64,000 nt of DNA from Hymenolepis diminuta (GCA_900708905.1 CAADRB010000046.1:248001-312000), one strand, 5' to 3'. Positions 29,401 through 38,286 are shown, numbered from the stretch's first letter. A program made the numbers and translations. The notes: a model not told the origin generated them from the letters alone.

Positions 29401-32400
29401 TCAGTTAAACTTAAAAACTTTGAATCAACCAAATGGAAGAGCGTGTTACGGAAAAATGCACACTAAGGGTAGGAATGTCCCAACAATGTGATCATATGGC
29501 AAACTCCAAGTGAGAACTCATAAACAATCGGATTGCTTACAAAAATTCACTTAAAGATCTCATCATTAGAGTAAGTAGCTGAATTTAAGGCAATGAATAT
29601 TTGTAATCTACTATTTTGCTAATTTGTCTCTGCCGTTATTTTTTATAAAACACAGAAACAACGTATTTATTTATTTTTTTGCAATTTGACAACTTCTCTG
29701 AATATGTATTAAATTAATTTGCATCAGAAATTAGATTTGTTTATAGGCAGCCAACTAATTATTTATTGCTTATTATAAAAGTTGATTTTTTTGAAATTTT
29801 TCATGACTTCAAAAATGCTCAAAAACTGAAAACAGATTTGTTGGATTTATATGACGATCAAAGATGATTGGTGATTTATTTACCATGAAAATTACAAAAT
29901 TAGGTACTCACGCATTATTTTAATTATTATCTATTAATTCCATATAGTTAAAACATATAATTTGGACTAGGAGGGTCATAAAATCAGAGCCTTTTGAGTA
30001 GCTCGAGTTGCGATTGTCCTAAATATCTTCATGGTTAGGGTTATTCGTGCGCCCCCCGTTCAGTAGGAGCCCAGTTTTAAAACGGTTGGATGTAACGCTT
30101 TAAATCCCAGTTTTGAGGATAAAAAGCATGCATTCTTTTGAGTTATTGTAGAATCGGGCATCTAATAAAACGAGTTGAGATTTTTCATATAACAATATAA
30201 ATAAAACACCCGGATATGACTTAATTTAAGATATTGAGTGGGGGTAGCATCACTTTCCTTAGATTTACGGTCCCTATAGACAGCATAAACCCTAACCACT
30301 CAAGTAATTTTAGTAAACATGTATTTTTATTAATTTTCAACGATTTTTTCCAAAATACAGAGATGCTAGGTTGAATTCCTATTCAAAATATTCATATCTG
30401 ACAGATGAATGACAATCGAGATTGGATATTGACTGAGATCACCAATTACAATGAGGTAAAGGAAAGTTCAGAGGAGCCGTCATCGTAATCTTCTGGGAAT
30501 AAGATGACGCAAAGCCTTGAACTATATGCCTAATGAGTTTCTTACATGATGTTAGGATGCACTGGACCAGAAAAAGATCAAAATATACTAAGATTAGAGG
30601 TTCTGCACATTTAAGTTCCATAGGTTCCGAAAGTAAAGTTGTCATCAAGTCTTCTGAATTTGAGTAATTTCGCTTACTATCAAACTGATGAAAATCGTCT
30701 GGTAAAATAGGTGCTCACAGGGATACATTGGATTAATAGCATTTGTTTATGCAAAACTTACCCTTACGGTAATTTTCTCTAAATCTAGGTCCGAAATATC
30801 TCTCAAGTTAAGCATTTTTGCAATGGAAGAGCATTTACCTGTATCAAAGTTGGCAGGATATTCTCGAATTTTCTCATTTCTTCCAAATATTCTTTCCAGT
30901 TCTGATACAGTTTGATCATTTCTTTTGGTTCATCGCCATTGAAAGCAGCATTTACTTCATCTCCAAATGATGTAATGAATGCTTCTTGAGCCTAAAATTC
31001 GAGAAAATTAAAAATACAAAAAATTAATTGCCAAATATCTGTCAAAAATTCCGAAAACGGCGCTTCTTTTCGCATCATCTCCATCGAACTTCTATTATTC
31101 TTATTAATTTATTAATTTTTTCCTTCTTTCTCTGATAGCAGTTGTACTTTAACTCACTGGCAGTTTGAGATTATAATTTTTTACGATATCGTTCTTGGCA
31201 GTATAAATAGCAGAAAATATAATGCATTTTACCATTAGGAACTCTTCGTGTAGGACAATACCTACTGTACCTACTTTTAAAGTACATTCGTGTCACCTAG
31301 TTTATAATTCAGTCAAAAAATCTCATTCGCGCAACAATATTGCATGGCATTTCACCTTCTATTATCGTTCATGGACTTTTAAATGGGCTAATGTTCAAAG
31401 TAAATAAGAGTTTTCCGTTGCTTATCCAGGGTGGATAAAGACATTTTATAGTGTTTGGTTCAACGAATTATTATTTTGCAAAATAAGTAAGAATGATGAC
31501 CACTTAACCGATGGCACAACAAAAGACAATGGAAATTAAAGTGTTAACTTCACCCGGATTTTCAATTCCAATCAGCGTTTAAATACACTTTTAGAATGGA
31601 TAAAAATACGAAAAATAAACAATATTGCGTTAATATATCTCGAAATAAAGTCTTAACCGCCGAATGTAGGAGAATTAGCCATAAACACAGTACCCTACTA
31701 AAAGCGATAAAATTTGCCGAGTTGGTGCGTCGATTCAAAAAAATCCTGGCATTATAGATATTAATCTCAAAGGTATTCCAAAATATACTTTATCTACATG
31801 GTTTGATCGATTTTTTGCAAATGGATGTAGAATTATAATGCAAAGATCAACTCTGATTCAAATAGTTTACTGCTGCAAAGTAAACTCCACTTCGTCTAAA
31901 AATGAGAGGATTGTTAAGAAGGCAGTGTCAAATTTATACGAAGGTTCCAAGATCTCCTAACTTCATTTCCAGTTAGAAGGAATATATAGTTTCTCGCATA
32001 TTTTTTTAGATAATTTTATTTATTTTTAATAATAATGTAAGGACTTACTGGAACAGTCTTTCTCAAGTTTATCACTTCACCGCTTATTGATTCCAACTTC
32101 CTGATAAAATCCTCCGTGACATCTCCTTCATCTCGACTACAAGCAGCATCAATGTACTGATCTAGCTGCTGTTTACAAACACGCAAATCCTCTTCCACTT
32201 CCTTTATTCTCGAAATCAAATGCGCGCGTTGATGGCCACTTAAGTTACTGTTTGTAAGTGGAGTATTTCGCGGATTCGGACTTCGAGCAGAAACTTCTCG
32301 ATCATCGGGATTATTGATTGGAGGCCCTAGTCTTCTCCATTCCGCAGCATTTGTTATGCTTTCAGGCATTTCCGTACTCACCAGGGTTCTATCCATACTT

Positions 32401-35224
32401 AAATCTACTGCGTTTAAACTCGTGGGGATCATGTGATCCGTAGAGAGTGCAGTCATATTCTATATTATAAAAATCGATAAATTTTATTAATATACTTCAT
32501 AATTTTCTGTCAAGCATTAAGAAATAAGCTGATTTGATCATAAATGTAATGAAAAATCATACACATTTTCTTTTCTCGATATTACAATAATCCGAATCTG
32601 GGTCGCCAAATTGATATTTTGAAAATTTCGCGGGTAACGAGAGAACACTCTGAGATTGAGGTGAAAAACTATCCACTTTGTTTGAAATTTGAGAAAATGA
32701 TCTAGCAAGTTGATGACGCTGATTGGCCAAAGCAGGCGACTGAGTGTGATACCAACTGGGTGTAAAATCACTGGGGCATTTGAAAAGATCACTGACGTTT
32801 CCCGTTGCTTTTCGTTCAAATTCTTGCAACTTCAAACACACTGTGTACAATTTCAGCTGAATATGAGTCTTCAGTTCCCCAAATACTTTGGTCTTTCTAT
32901 AAATTAACCGATAATTAGTTGTATTTTGAATAGTTTACTTTTCTTGATATTTCCCTACATTTGACAGAATTTGTGTCGCAATGTCTTGAACATTTTGAAA
33001 ATCTTCGTGAAGTTCTTCGAGCACGATGGGGCCGTTCTCACCTTGATTCTGGGTGGATGTCCGAAGGAGTGCATTTCGAGCAATTTCAAGAAGCTAAAGT
33101 TACATTCTTCAAATGTGAGAACGTTGAAATGGAGTAACCGTGGTAATATATAAATACGATTAACTTGCACTATCAGTTGCAGTGTAGAAGGACTCAGCAC
33201 TGGATGTGAGTTCAATCATTTTCTCAATTTTCTTACTGATTTTAGAGTAGAGTTTCGAAAGACGACTATTCGCAGAGGAAATATTTTTGCTTCTTTGTCT
33301 TCCGTCTACAGCACACATCTTCTTGTAGATTTTAAACAAATGTTGGCATTCGTCATATGCAATCTGAAAGATGCATAAAAGCAATTCATTGAGATAAAAA
33401 ACTAATCAAGCCTGTTTGTTTGTATAATCTGTTCAATAGGCATGAATAATTTAGGAGAAGATAAGCGGTCATCCCAGTGTCACCACGGAAAATTCTGCTG
33501 TAAAAACTTAAGCACCATTTTTAATATCAATATTTATTGTAAAAGAAAAACCTTCTGAATAACTGAACTATAAACTATCAAATTACGAATATATGAAAAT
33601 TTACAGTTATATGGAAGCGCATCAGATAAAAGCTTATATCCAATACATGTCATTCTTCTAATATTTTTCGCTCCCAGTTGTGTGCTATGGAACACTTATT
33701 CCAAATTCGAGGCTGCTCTATGAAGTTAAGATAAAATTTCTCAATGAACATGAAACTCATTGCTAAAAGTTACAAGTTGAGGCTGGTAAATAATCCCAGA
33801 ATGCACAAAAGATAACTATAAAGTCTTGTAGCCCTCTCTCTCTTCAATGTACTACAATCTATCTGATTCGTTTCATGGATACGAGCTCCAAATAAATAGA
33901 TTCATTATTATTACAGATAAATTACAAATAAAGTAAATAAGGGATAACAGGAACTATTTTTCAGATCATCTAATAGTATGTGCTGATTTTCTACGTCATC
34001 TATTCACTGATGAATAGCATAAGAATAACAAAGAACTATAGATTAATTATTAAGTATATCAGTCTAAGAAGAAGTTATTGAAGCTTTGAAATCAGATTTT
34101 CCAAATAACAATCCTGATTAACAAGTGATATCGGTCGACGGAAGTAGCAAAGGGATAGCACACGAATATATAATATTCGGAATCAAAATGTTGAAAATAT
34201 CATGACACTCGGATGTAAATAATAGGGGATTTCAGCTTGCTATACTTTTGTTGATAGTACGTTGATTCATAGTTAAAAGCAAGATTATTCACAATAAAAA
34301 TATTTAATCTCATAACTGGCCTGTAAATTGTCCTCCAAAACCCGGTAGGATTTGATCAAATTTCCTGCCTCACAGGACGTTTTTCCCACACACTCATTTG
34401 CGTAAATTGAATTAGCTTCATATTCAACGGTAGTTAATGATTCGATCGTTGAATTAATTTTGTCTTCACACTCCAAAAACTAAAATTACATCAATATAAA
34501 CAGGAAATCGTTTGCATTACACGTCGCTCCTTGAAGAGAACTAACTTTCTTAAGTTCATTATCTGCAGAGCGTTCGCAGTCAACTGACAAATTTCCCGGA
34601 ATTCGTTTTCAATTTGATAATAATAATTTTCATTTCTTGAATCCAGTAAAGTTTTAAGTCGATAGAGTTCTTCAGATAGGAGATTGATTTTTGAATTTGA
34701 TAATGTTAATCCTTGATCTAAGCAACTAATCAATTTGGAAGTTTGCTCCATAGTGTATGATGAGTGTGAATTCTTTGTCTTGTTTTCAACGTCATCCAAA
34801 AGATTCCAGAGCTAAAAATAATCAAAATAAAGTCGATTTACTTCATCCTGTGTTCGGAAATAAGTGTAGCAAGAAACGACAAACTGTGTCTTGACATTTA
34901 GTTTTTGTATAAACGATGTTACGTCTGTATCCAAATCAGTTAGCATATCATCCAATCCATTTTTTAAATATGTTTCTTTAACTGATGCGTAATCGGCCAA
35001 ATAATTCTAGTAAAAGTAATAAATGGTAGAATTCAAAATACAAGAAATTTAAACTCCAATTTTTCGTGAATTTTCCGCATCTTAGATGCCTCAGAAAAAT
35101 TAGTAGGTTGGAAATTTTGATAATCAAGTAGCTGCTTCCCATTTGTATAAATCCAATTTCTTATCTGAATGATTGGTGTTTGAAAGTATAATTTGGTTAC
35201 TTTAGCACAGAACCAATTCGTCAT
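2195..35224 (-). CDS. Large spectrin-repeat / Ig-domain scaffold protein, muscle or cytoskeletal type (3' end outside window)
   Basis: Assembled from 20 exons (high to low): 35042-35224, 34842-35006, 34521-34811, 34321-34479, 33169-33363, 32939-33093, 32563-32896, 32049-32459, 30839-30991, 29270-29368, 28845-29193, 28254-28556, 27879-28184, 20088-20501, 15173-15502, 12626-12786, 12296-12423, 4287-5287, 3542-4027, 2195-2403. Together they give 1944 codons with matching phase at every junction except exon 4/5. Residues about 1-715 are charged, helical, spectrin-repeat-like; 716-831 form an acidic linker; 832-1378 hold five Ig domains; 1379-1610 are Ser/Arg-rich; then Ig 6, a Ser/Pro-rich spacer, and the first half of Ig 7. 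The final codon is Gln at an intron, so the gene continues below position 1. The mix recalls UNC-89/obscurin, titin-like proteins and CCDC141, but no orthologue is certain. Function as a sarcomeric or cytoskeletal scaffold is inference. The 5' end is uncertain: ATG at 35224 is used, no good splice acceptor precedes it, and further 5' exons may exist. Confidence 0.8.
3542..4027 (-). CDS. Exon 19: Ser/Pro-rich interdomain spacer
   Basis: 486-bp exon, exactly 162 codons, symmetric phase 1-1, so it could be skipped without a frameshift. It opens with a small Cys cluster (CKSKHACESGEKC). The rest is polar, without a recognisable domain, and has Ser/Thr/Pro and basic residues (TSPLHSQTPTITLPNLHEKS). 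Acceptor ...gtAG at 4028-4029, donor GTATGT at 3540-3541. Phase matches both neighbours, which supports inclusion even though the sequence has no known family. Confidence 0.72.
4287..5287 (-). CDS. Exon 18: Ser/Arg-rich duplicated block followed by Ig domain 6
   Basis: A 1001-bp exon entered in phase 2 and left in phase 1. The N-terminal two-thirds is Ser/Arg/Glu-rich with many RKSS/RKTS-type basic phosphorylation-like sites, and it contains a tandem duplication (copies near 5256-5089 and 5049-4891). The C-terminal third is an Ig domain: VGETAVFSCVIRP (B Cys), HRVCWRHNNREIG (C Trp), EEGDHGDYEVTALDEYG (F strand, with Cys replaced). Phosphorylated hinge regions between Ig domains are known in UNC-89/titin-type proteins; that role here is inferred. 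Confidence 0.85.
6205..7494 (+). mobile_element. Full-length, inactivated mariner (Tc1/mariner superfamily)
   Basis: The terminal inverted repeats are 24 bp with 22 matches. The left begins TCAGATTGTAACAGAAGTTC at 6205; the right end, read on the minus strand from 7494, begins TCAGGTTGTAAAAGAAGTTC. Each end is flanked by TA (6203-6204 and 7495-7496), the mariner target-site duplication. The total of 1290 bp is the normal length for mariner. Inside, plus-strand frames carry broken transposase pieces: TTRELSKTFHVS (HTH), NKQQRVTCCVSL, and near 7110-7200 fragments around the NNARPH and HPPYSPDLA motifs. Multiple stops and frameshifts are present. The first and second catalytic Asp positions read Asn (SNEKW, NNARPH). 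Confidence 0.92.
6374..7381 (+). pseudogene. Decayed mariner transposase
   Basis: The remnant of a DD34D transposase begins at an ATG near 6374. It shows an N-terminal HTH region, the linker NKQQRVTCC characteristic of mariner, and C-terminal fragments with the NNARPH and YSPDLA motifs. The frame is broken many times: there is a stop near 6540, a stop near 6823, and several shifts between 6940 and 7200. Two of three catalytic acidic residues appear as Asn. It cannot encode a working enzyme. It is inserted antisense to the host gene, within an intron. Confidence 0.88.
12296..12786 (-). CDS. Exons 16-17: Ig domain 5, split by an intron
   Basis: Exons 12626-12786 and 12296-12423 together encode one Ig fold. 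The C strand is PQPTVSWLKDGQHIK and the F strand is GTESGTYSAVIMNVAGIA. Neither conserved Cys is present (B strand ILRIEYDAV, F strand Y-S-A). The intron between the two halves is phase 0, and the junction after exon 17 is phase 2. This domain therefore breaks the 1-1 phase rule of its neighbours. Confidence 0.83.
12787..15172 (-). other. 2.4-kb intron, with a CT-rich patch
   Basis: Intron between exons 15 and 16, phase 1. A region around 13170-13640 is less AT-rich and pyrimidine-rich, with a short CT microsatellite near 13463-13480 and one ambiguous base (n) at 13540. Open frames there follow the skewed composition and show no domain, so no gene is called. Confidence 0.7.
15173..15502 (-). 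CDS. Exon 15: Ig domain 4
   Basis: 110-codon phase 1-1 exon. It shows VYLGESAELRCRLEPW (B strand Cys), TTITWYHFDT (C strand Trp) and YGGVYKCEAKNKFGI (F strand Y-x-C), closed by a G strand RLLLD. All canonical I-set core residues are present, plus extra cysteines (NCHEGLC). Acceptor after tttcAG at 15503-15504; donor GTAAGT at 15171-15172. Confidence 0.87.
15503..20087 (-). other. 4.6-kb intron between Ig exons 14 and 15
   Basis: Phase-1 intron. AT-rich throughout, with weakly open frames around 15709-16461 on both strands that match no family I recognise. No inverted-repeat ends or RNA genes were found. Confidence 0.65.
20088..20501 (-). CDS. Exon 14: Ig domain 3 with Ser/Arg/Pro-rich lead
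   Basis: 138-codon phase 1-1 exon, isolated by introns of about 7.4 kb and 4.6 kb. The first 40 residues are low-complexity (DDPRPSSRASSRTGTPGADD). The Ig domain follows: SLSLKCPLP (B strand Cys), IRMQWFRDGTQLF (C strand Trp), and DAGRYSCRVRID (F strand Y-x-C). Both cysteines and the Trp are present, so this is a complete I-set domain. Confidence 0.87.
20715..20980 (+). repeat. Dispersed repeat family A, copy 1
   Basis: Collinear with 46980-47245. The best blocks are ATTCAATGCTTACTGACCGG at 20788 versus ATTCAGTGCTTACTGACTGG at 47079, an upstream block with TTCAAATTTCATG versus TCCAAATTTCACG, and a downstream CTTACATGA. Spacing between blocks is similar in both copies, so chance is unlikely. 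The element class is unknown; no open frame or terminal repeat is visible. Confidence 0.55.
21480..22960. pseudogene. Decayed coding-like tract of unknown origin
   Basis: A run of overlapping open frames with lower AT content than the surroundings. On the plus strand there is an ATG-started 59-residue frame (22031-22210) with a coiled-coil-like stretch (LKKSTLQELQRQALEIELEV). A second frame near 22256-22445 is rich in Gln/Thr/Ser (RPLQQQTTQNITAIEP), and further frames lie at 22481-22663 and 22717-22956. The pieces sit in shifting frames as in a broken gene or element. Around 21490-21600 the minus strand is also weakly open. I recognise no family. It could be a retrocopy or an old transposon. 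Confidence 0.35.
27879..28184 (-). CDS. Exon 13: Ig domain 2
   Basis: Single-exon, phase 1-1 module of 102 codons. Core motifs are KVVWLHNGKPI (strand C Trp) and DEGQYTCQVSDENLG (the strand F D-x-G-x-Y-x-C signature). The B-strand Cys is absent (VTFFVEYAGF), so only one conserved cysteine remains. Flanked by GTAAGC donor and tttcAG acceptor. Confidence 0.85.
28254..28556 (-). CDS. Exon 12: Ig domain 1 (lacks the disulfide cysteines)
   Basis: A single-exon, phase 1-1 module of 101 codons. Ig features are the core Trp (ETKWSFVPS), the E/F-strand region SLLIPCVLYKHAGEYFVTV and a final beta strand. The usual first Cys is replaced (ITIHLNF), and the Y-x-C of strand F is Y-F-V. The fold is therefore likely Ig-like without the intradomain disulfide, as in many intracellular I-set domains. 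Acceptor at 28557-28558, donor GTAAGT. Confidence 0.75.
28845..29193 (-). CDS. Exon 11: acidic linker between spectrin and Ig halves
   Basis: 116 codons plus one base. It starts as a helix (QKAAQLQENIEKHL), continues through a helical LQTALGSLQEAGEEAEMM segment, then becomes strongly acidic with Asp, Glu, Tyr and Ser (SQEDRDVDEFNQEYQEES). It enters in phase 0 and leaves in phase 1. It is therefore the exon where the phase-0 spectrin half meets the phase-1 Ig half. Confidence 0.8.
29270..30991 (-). CDS. Exons 9-10: last spectrin-like repeat
   Basis: Exons 30839-30991 (51 codons) and 29270-29368 (33 codons), both phase 0 to phase 0. Exon 9 contains LYQNWKEYLEEMRKFENIL, with the aromatic/Trp and Leu pattern of a spectrin repeat helix. 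Exon 10 (SSKLLAAAHQFTLGLQSKF onward) continues a helix with Leu/Phe heptads. Intron donors are GTAAAT and GTATGC. Confidence 0.7.
31742..31960 (+). pseudogene. Possible HTH transposase or domain remnant in an intron
   Basis: A 72-codon open frame without an early ATG, in the intron between exons 8 and 9, antisense to the gene. Its peptide contains GIPKYTLSTWFDRFF, which resembles the recognition helix of psq/CENP-B-type HTH domains in pogo/Tigger transposases (pattern G-x-P/S-x-x-T-L-S-x-W). An upstream segment in a shifted frame (31710-31745; KFAELVRRFK) could be the preceding helix. No inverted repeats or DDE motif were identified. Confidence 0.3.
32049..32459 (-). CDS. Exon 8: linker plus coiled-coil segment
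   Basis: This exon has 137 codons in phase 0, with acceptor at 32460-32461 and donor GTAAGT at 32047-32048. The first part is a polar linker with Pro and Asn (around WRRLGPPINNPDDRE). The second part is a helical segment with regularly spaced hydrophobics and charges (ISRIKEVEEDLRVCKQQL), followed by FIRKLESISGEVINLRKTVP, which is typical of spectrin-repeat helices. No catalytic motif is visible. Confidence 0.75.
32563..33363 (-). CDS. Spectrin-like exons 5-7 of the spectrin/Ig gene
   Basis: Exons 33169-33363 (65 codons), 32939-33093 and 32563-32896. Exon 5 reads IAYDECQHLFKIYKK and onward, rich in Lys, Ser and Leu with heptad-like spacing. It ends at Asp-Ser followed by GCAAGT, a GC donor. 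Exon 6 ends two bases into a Lys codon that exon 7 completes across a 42-bp intron, the only junction in the spectrin half that is not phase 0. Exon 7 carries ELKTHIQLKLYTVCLKLQEF and then a Ser/Gln-rich stretch, which looks like a helical repeat followed by a flexible linker. Confidence 0.75.
34321..35224 (-). CDS. Spectrin-like exons 1-4 of the spectrin/Ig gene
   Basis: Four exons (35042-35224, 34842-35006, 34521-34811, 34321-34479) are separated by introns of only 35, 30 and 41 bp, all phase 0. The peptides are amphipathic and helical, with spectrin-repeat signatures such as a Trp in helix A (IRNWIYTNGKQLL in exon 1, LWNLLDDVE in exon 3). The first intron uses GTATTT as donor, the second GTAAAT, the third GTAATG; acceptors are of the tttAG or ctAG type. 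The 3' end of exon 4 is uncertain. The GT donor at 34315-34316 would leave one extra base, which does not fit the phase-0 start of exon 5. Ending after CAG at 34321 fits, but needs a GC donor. Confidence 0.75.
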
Positions 35225-36738
35225 GTCGAAATGCTTTTTTTTAATATAAATTAATTAAATTAGTTTTACAGATATTCAATCGGGATATGCTTGCATTCAA
35301 ACTGAATCTATTTATACCTACCATTATAAACACTCAAGGTCATGCAATATGAGCTTATTACGTTTTTCCCATGTACGTTTTTTAATAGTTATATACTTGG
35401 TTTTATATTTATTTTTTAAAAGACCTATTAAAAAATTATGTTGCTAAGTCATATCTAGGCTAATTAGGCATTTTGATAATTATCTTACTTCCATATATTG
35501 GCACAATTAAAATAAAACCCTAAATTTTGTATCTTAAAAATGCAATTTTAGGATTTAGGAGGAATTTGCTGTTCTTACATTGCTAAATCAATTAATACTG
35601 TATTATATGCCAAGGCAGCATTTGAAAATTCCCGACTTCAGCACTATCTGAATATTTGGTTTTGGCATATCGTCGTTGCGATCGATTATTATGGTAAAAT
35701 TTATCATGGGAGAGGACAACAAATCTAGCGTCTTTGGGAGTGGTGTACAATGAATTAAGTGTAAGTATTATTGTCTATCTTGAGGTTAACGCAAATTGAA
35801 AATAATATCATCTAACTAAAGATTATGGTATCTCAAATTCAAAAGTAAAAGCTCTGGTAACCTACTATTATTTGATGTATGCATCTACGTACATTGCATA
35901 CATGTGCTGTTTTTATAAGGTCACATTATAAGGGCATCAATTTAATCAGATTTTTGCCTAGATGCATTTAATCAATACCCGTAGTTTTTATAATAAATAT
36001 TATTTGGAGTCACGATTGTTTAGCTTTGTTAATCGTATAGTTCAAAGGTAGGTTTAAGTCAACTATCCTACAAATGGTCAGAAAAATGGTCAGAACCGAC
36101 AAATATTTTATTGATTGAGTTATTTATTTGCATTTATATTTGTATCATGAGTATTTGATTATATAATAGGTCACTGGATTTTATTACACGTACAATTCCG
36201 AGTTATAGCAGATCCATATTTCGGATCTACTTAGAGAAATTTTTAGAGGTTTCTTCTTCTAAAGAGAAGAGAAAACGAAGATAGTGTTTATTTTGAGGTC
36301 TCTCCAGAATGAAATCGCTTAAGTGTATTTATTTTATTTTAAATCCTCTGTGTTAATTCTTTTAACTATGCTTTTAAATAGCCTTTTGAAATTTTATCCA
36401 AGTTTCATGTCACGCTTCGTAAGGAAGCCACATTTATCTATATGAATTCAGTAATTTAGTCTCAAATCTCTCCCAAGAACTTCTGATCTTCGTTTTTAGC
36501 GGAAATCCGATTAGTTTAAAATATTTAAGAAGGCCAATTTATTCCTCTAGAACTTAATTCGCGTTGGTTTAATGACTTAGCGTTTTTCATTTCAGCACAT
36601 AAGTAGAATAGGTCAGCGCCATGTTGCCAATTAATCCTAAGAAACTAATTGGCCTTTTAATTTATCTCACAGCAATTGCGTTTGATCAATTTTAAATCCA
36701 CACTGGACAAATTTTGGTTAAACTACTGTAAACCAAAA

Positions 36739-36760
36739 CTACAGTAGTTTACTACTGTAG
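36739..36760. repeat. Perfect hairpin, 9-bp arms, 4-base loop
   Basis: CTACAGTAG (36739-36747), TTTA loop, CTACTGTAG (36752-36760). It is nested in a larger imperfect palindrome that also involves the TTTTGGTT at about 36713 and the AAACCAAAA at 36730. A second small palindrome, AAAACTA-CAC-TAGTTTT, lies near 36935-36951. Confidence 0.7.
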
Positions 36761-38253
36761 TATCTGTTTACTACATGTACATTCTTGCTGAGTTTTGGTA
36801 ACCAGAAAAACGATTTTGTCTATGTATTAGAAATTTTGGCTTATTCTACGCTAATTTACCTTAACATTCTTTTATCGTGTTCATCTTGGTATTTTTACAA
36901 ATATAAATATAAAAGAGTGTAGTCTATACACAACTAAAACTACACTAGTTTTATTCACGAAATTTAATACATTCTTTGTAAAGTAACGTGAAAAAAGAAT
37001 GTATTTTGTGGATTAAATCACGACACTAAATAGTTAAACAGGCCATACTGTAAAATATATTTCATATAATTACGCTTATCAATGGCAACTTTATTTCCAT
37101 CACCTGATGATTCTCATAGGCCATTTACAGTTTATTGTGCTTTAACCACACAAAGTCACGTGAATGGGTAATGGCGAAACATGCGAGAGGGAGCAAGTCA
37201 GGCATTTTGGTGTTGTTTACCTTAGAGTTGCCTCAACTGCAAATTTTGTTTTCATATTTGGAATTTTGTGTGTGCTGATTTAAAGTTATTTATTTCTTCC
37301 TTGAACAAAACTAGATCTATATTGCACCAGGGTTAAGATTAGAAGTCGATCACTTGCAAGATGTAAGTACATAAAAGGAACTAGTGCTAACCTGGAAAAA
37401 CATTGCAGTAAACTACAAACTCTTTTCAAAGGATGAAAGTACTTATTAATGCCTTCTTTGCAATTTTAAACGACTGCAGTTCTCATCTTTTGGCAATTTG
37501 TGAAAGCTGTCGCCTTAGAATCCACTGAAAATCAATTTCGAGATTCTTAGACTTTGGACCGATCAACACCATAACAACAAATATTTGTAAATATTGTAGA
37601 AGTTAAGTTTTTCCATTCTTATAGGATAATACGGAAGTACTCTGCTATGCACAGTGAAGATCAATCATCACTTGGTGATCGGAAACAATAGGATCTAAAC
37701 GACAACATCTTCAGGGCTCCTAGGTGTGTTTGCACATAGATACTTACACAGATATCAATTATCAAGCAAATACATAAATGACAAAATATGACTGACGTGT
37801 CAAGAAGAAACGTTTGTATATAAACTCTAAGTTGTTTATCAATAACTCGGAGTCGCTTTCTGGCCACCTACATACTGATCTAGCGATATGGCTGACTTGA
37901 TTTTATTGCACATATTCACAACAGACTCAAATGGAAATTTTCAAATGTTTTCTTGTTAAAGTTCATCGCAATTTCCCATCGTTTTTTACAAAGAGGACGT
38001 GCCATCTTTAACTATTTAAAAAGAATATTCTAAATGACATGTTAGTCTTAAGTACCTAATAGAAAGGGGTGATATAGATCGTTATCGTTATTGATCTCCA
38101 TCATTTTGGTACTCAGATGAAACTAATTTCGCATTTGGTGTTAGAAATACGGTATGAGCAAACAGCAATTAGAAACTGCTAGAGCGCTGTCACACAATAT
38201 GTTTCTTCTTGGAAATCCACACCATAAAGGTAATTCACATATTGTGTCATCTT

Positions 38254-38286
38254 AAACTGTCAACGACCTTGACATCTTGACAGTTT
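38254..38286. repeat. Inverted repeat with 10-bp perfect arms
   Basis: AAACTGTCAA at 38254-38263 and TTGACAGTTT at 38277-38286, separated by 13 bases. It has no associated gene, and its function is unknown. Confidence 0.7.

Noticed and set aside
35234..35269. Possible 36-bp intron that would add another 5' exon to the spectrin/Ig gene
   Set aside because: The upstream sequence has an in-frame stop (TGA) two codons before the donor, and the acceptor would follow an A run with no pyrimidines.
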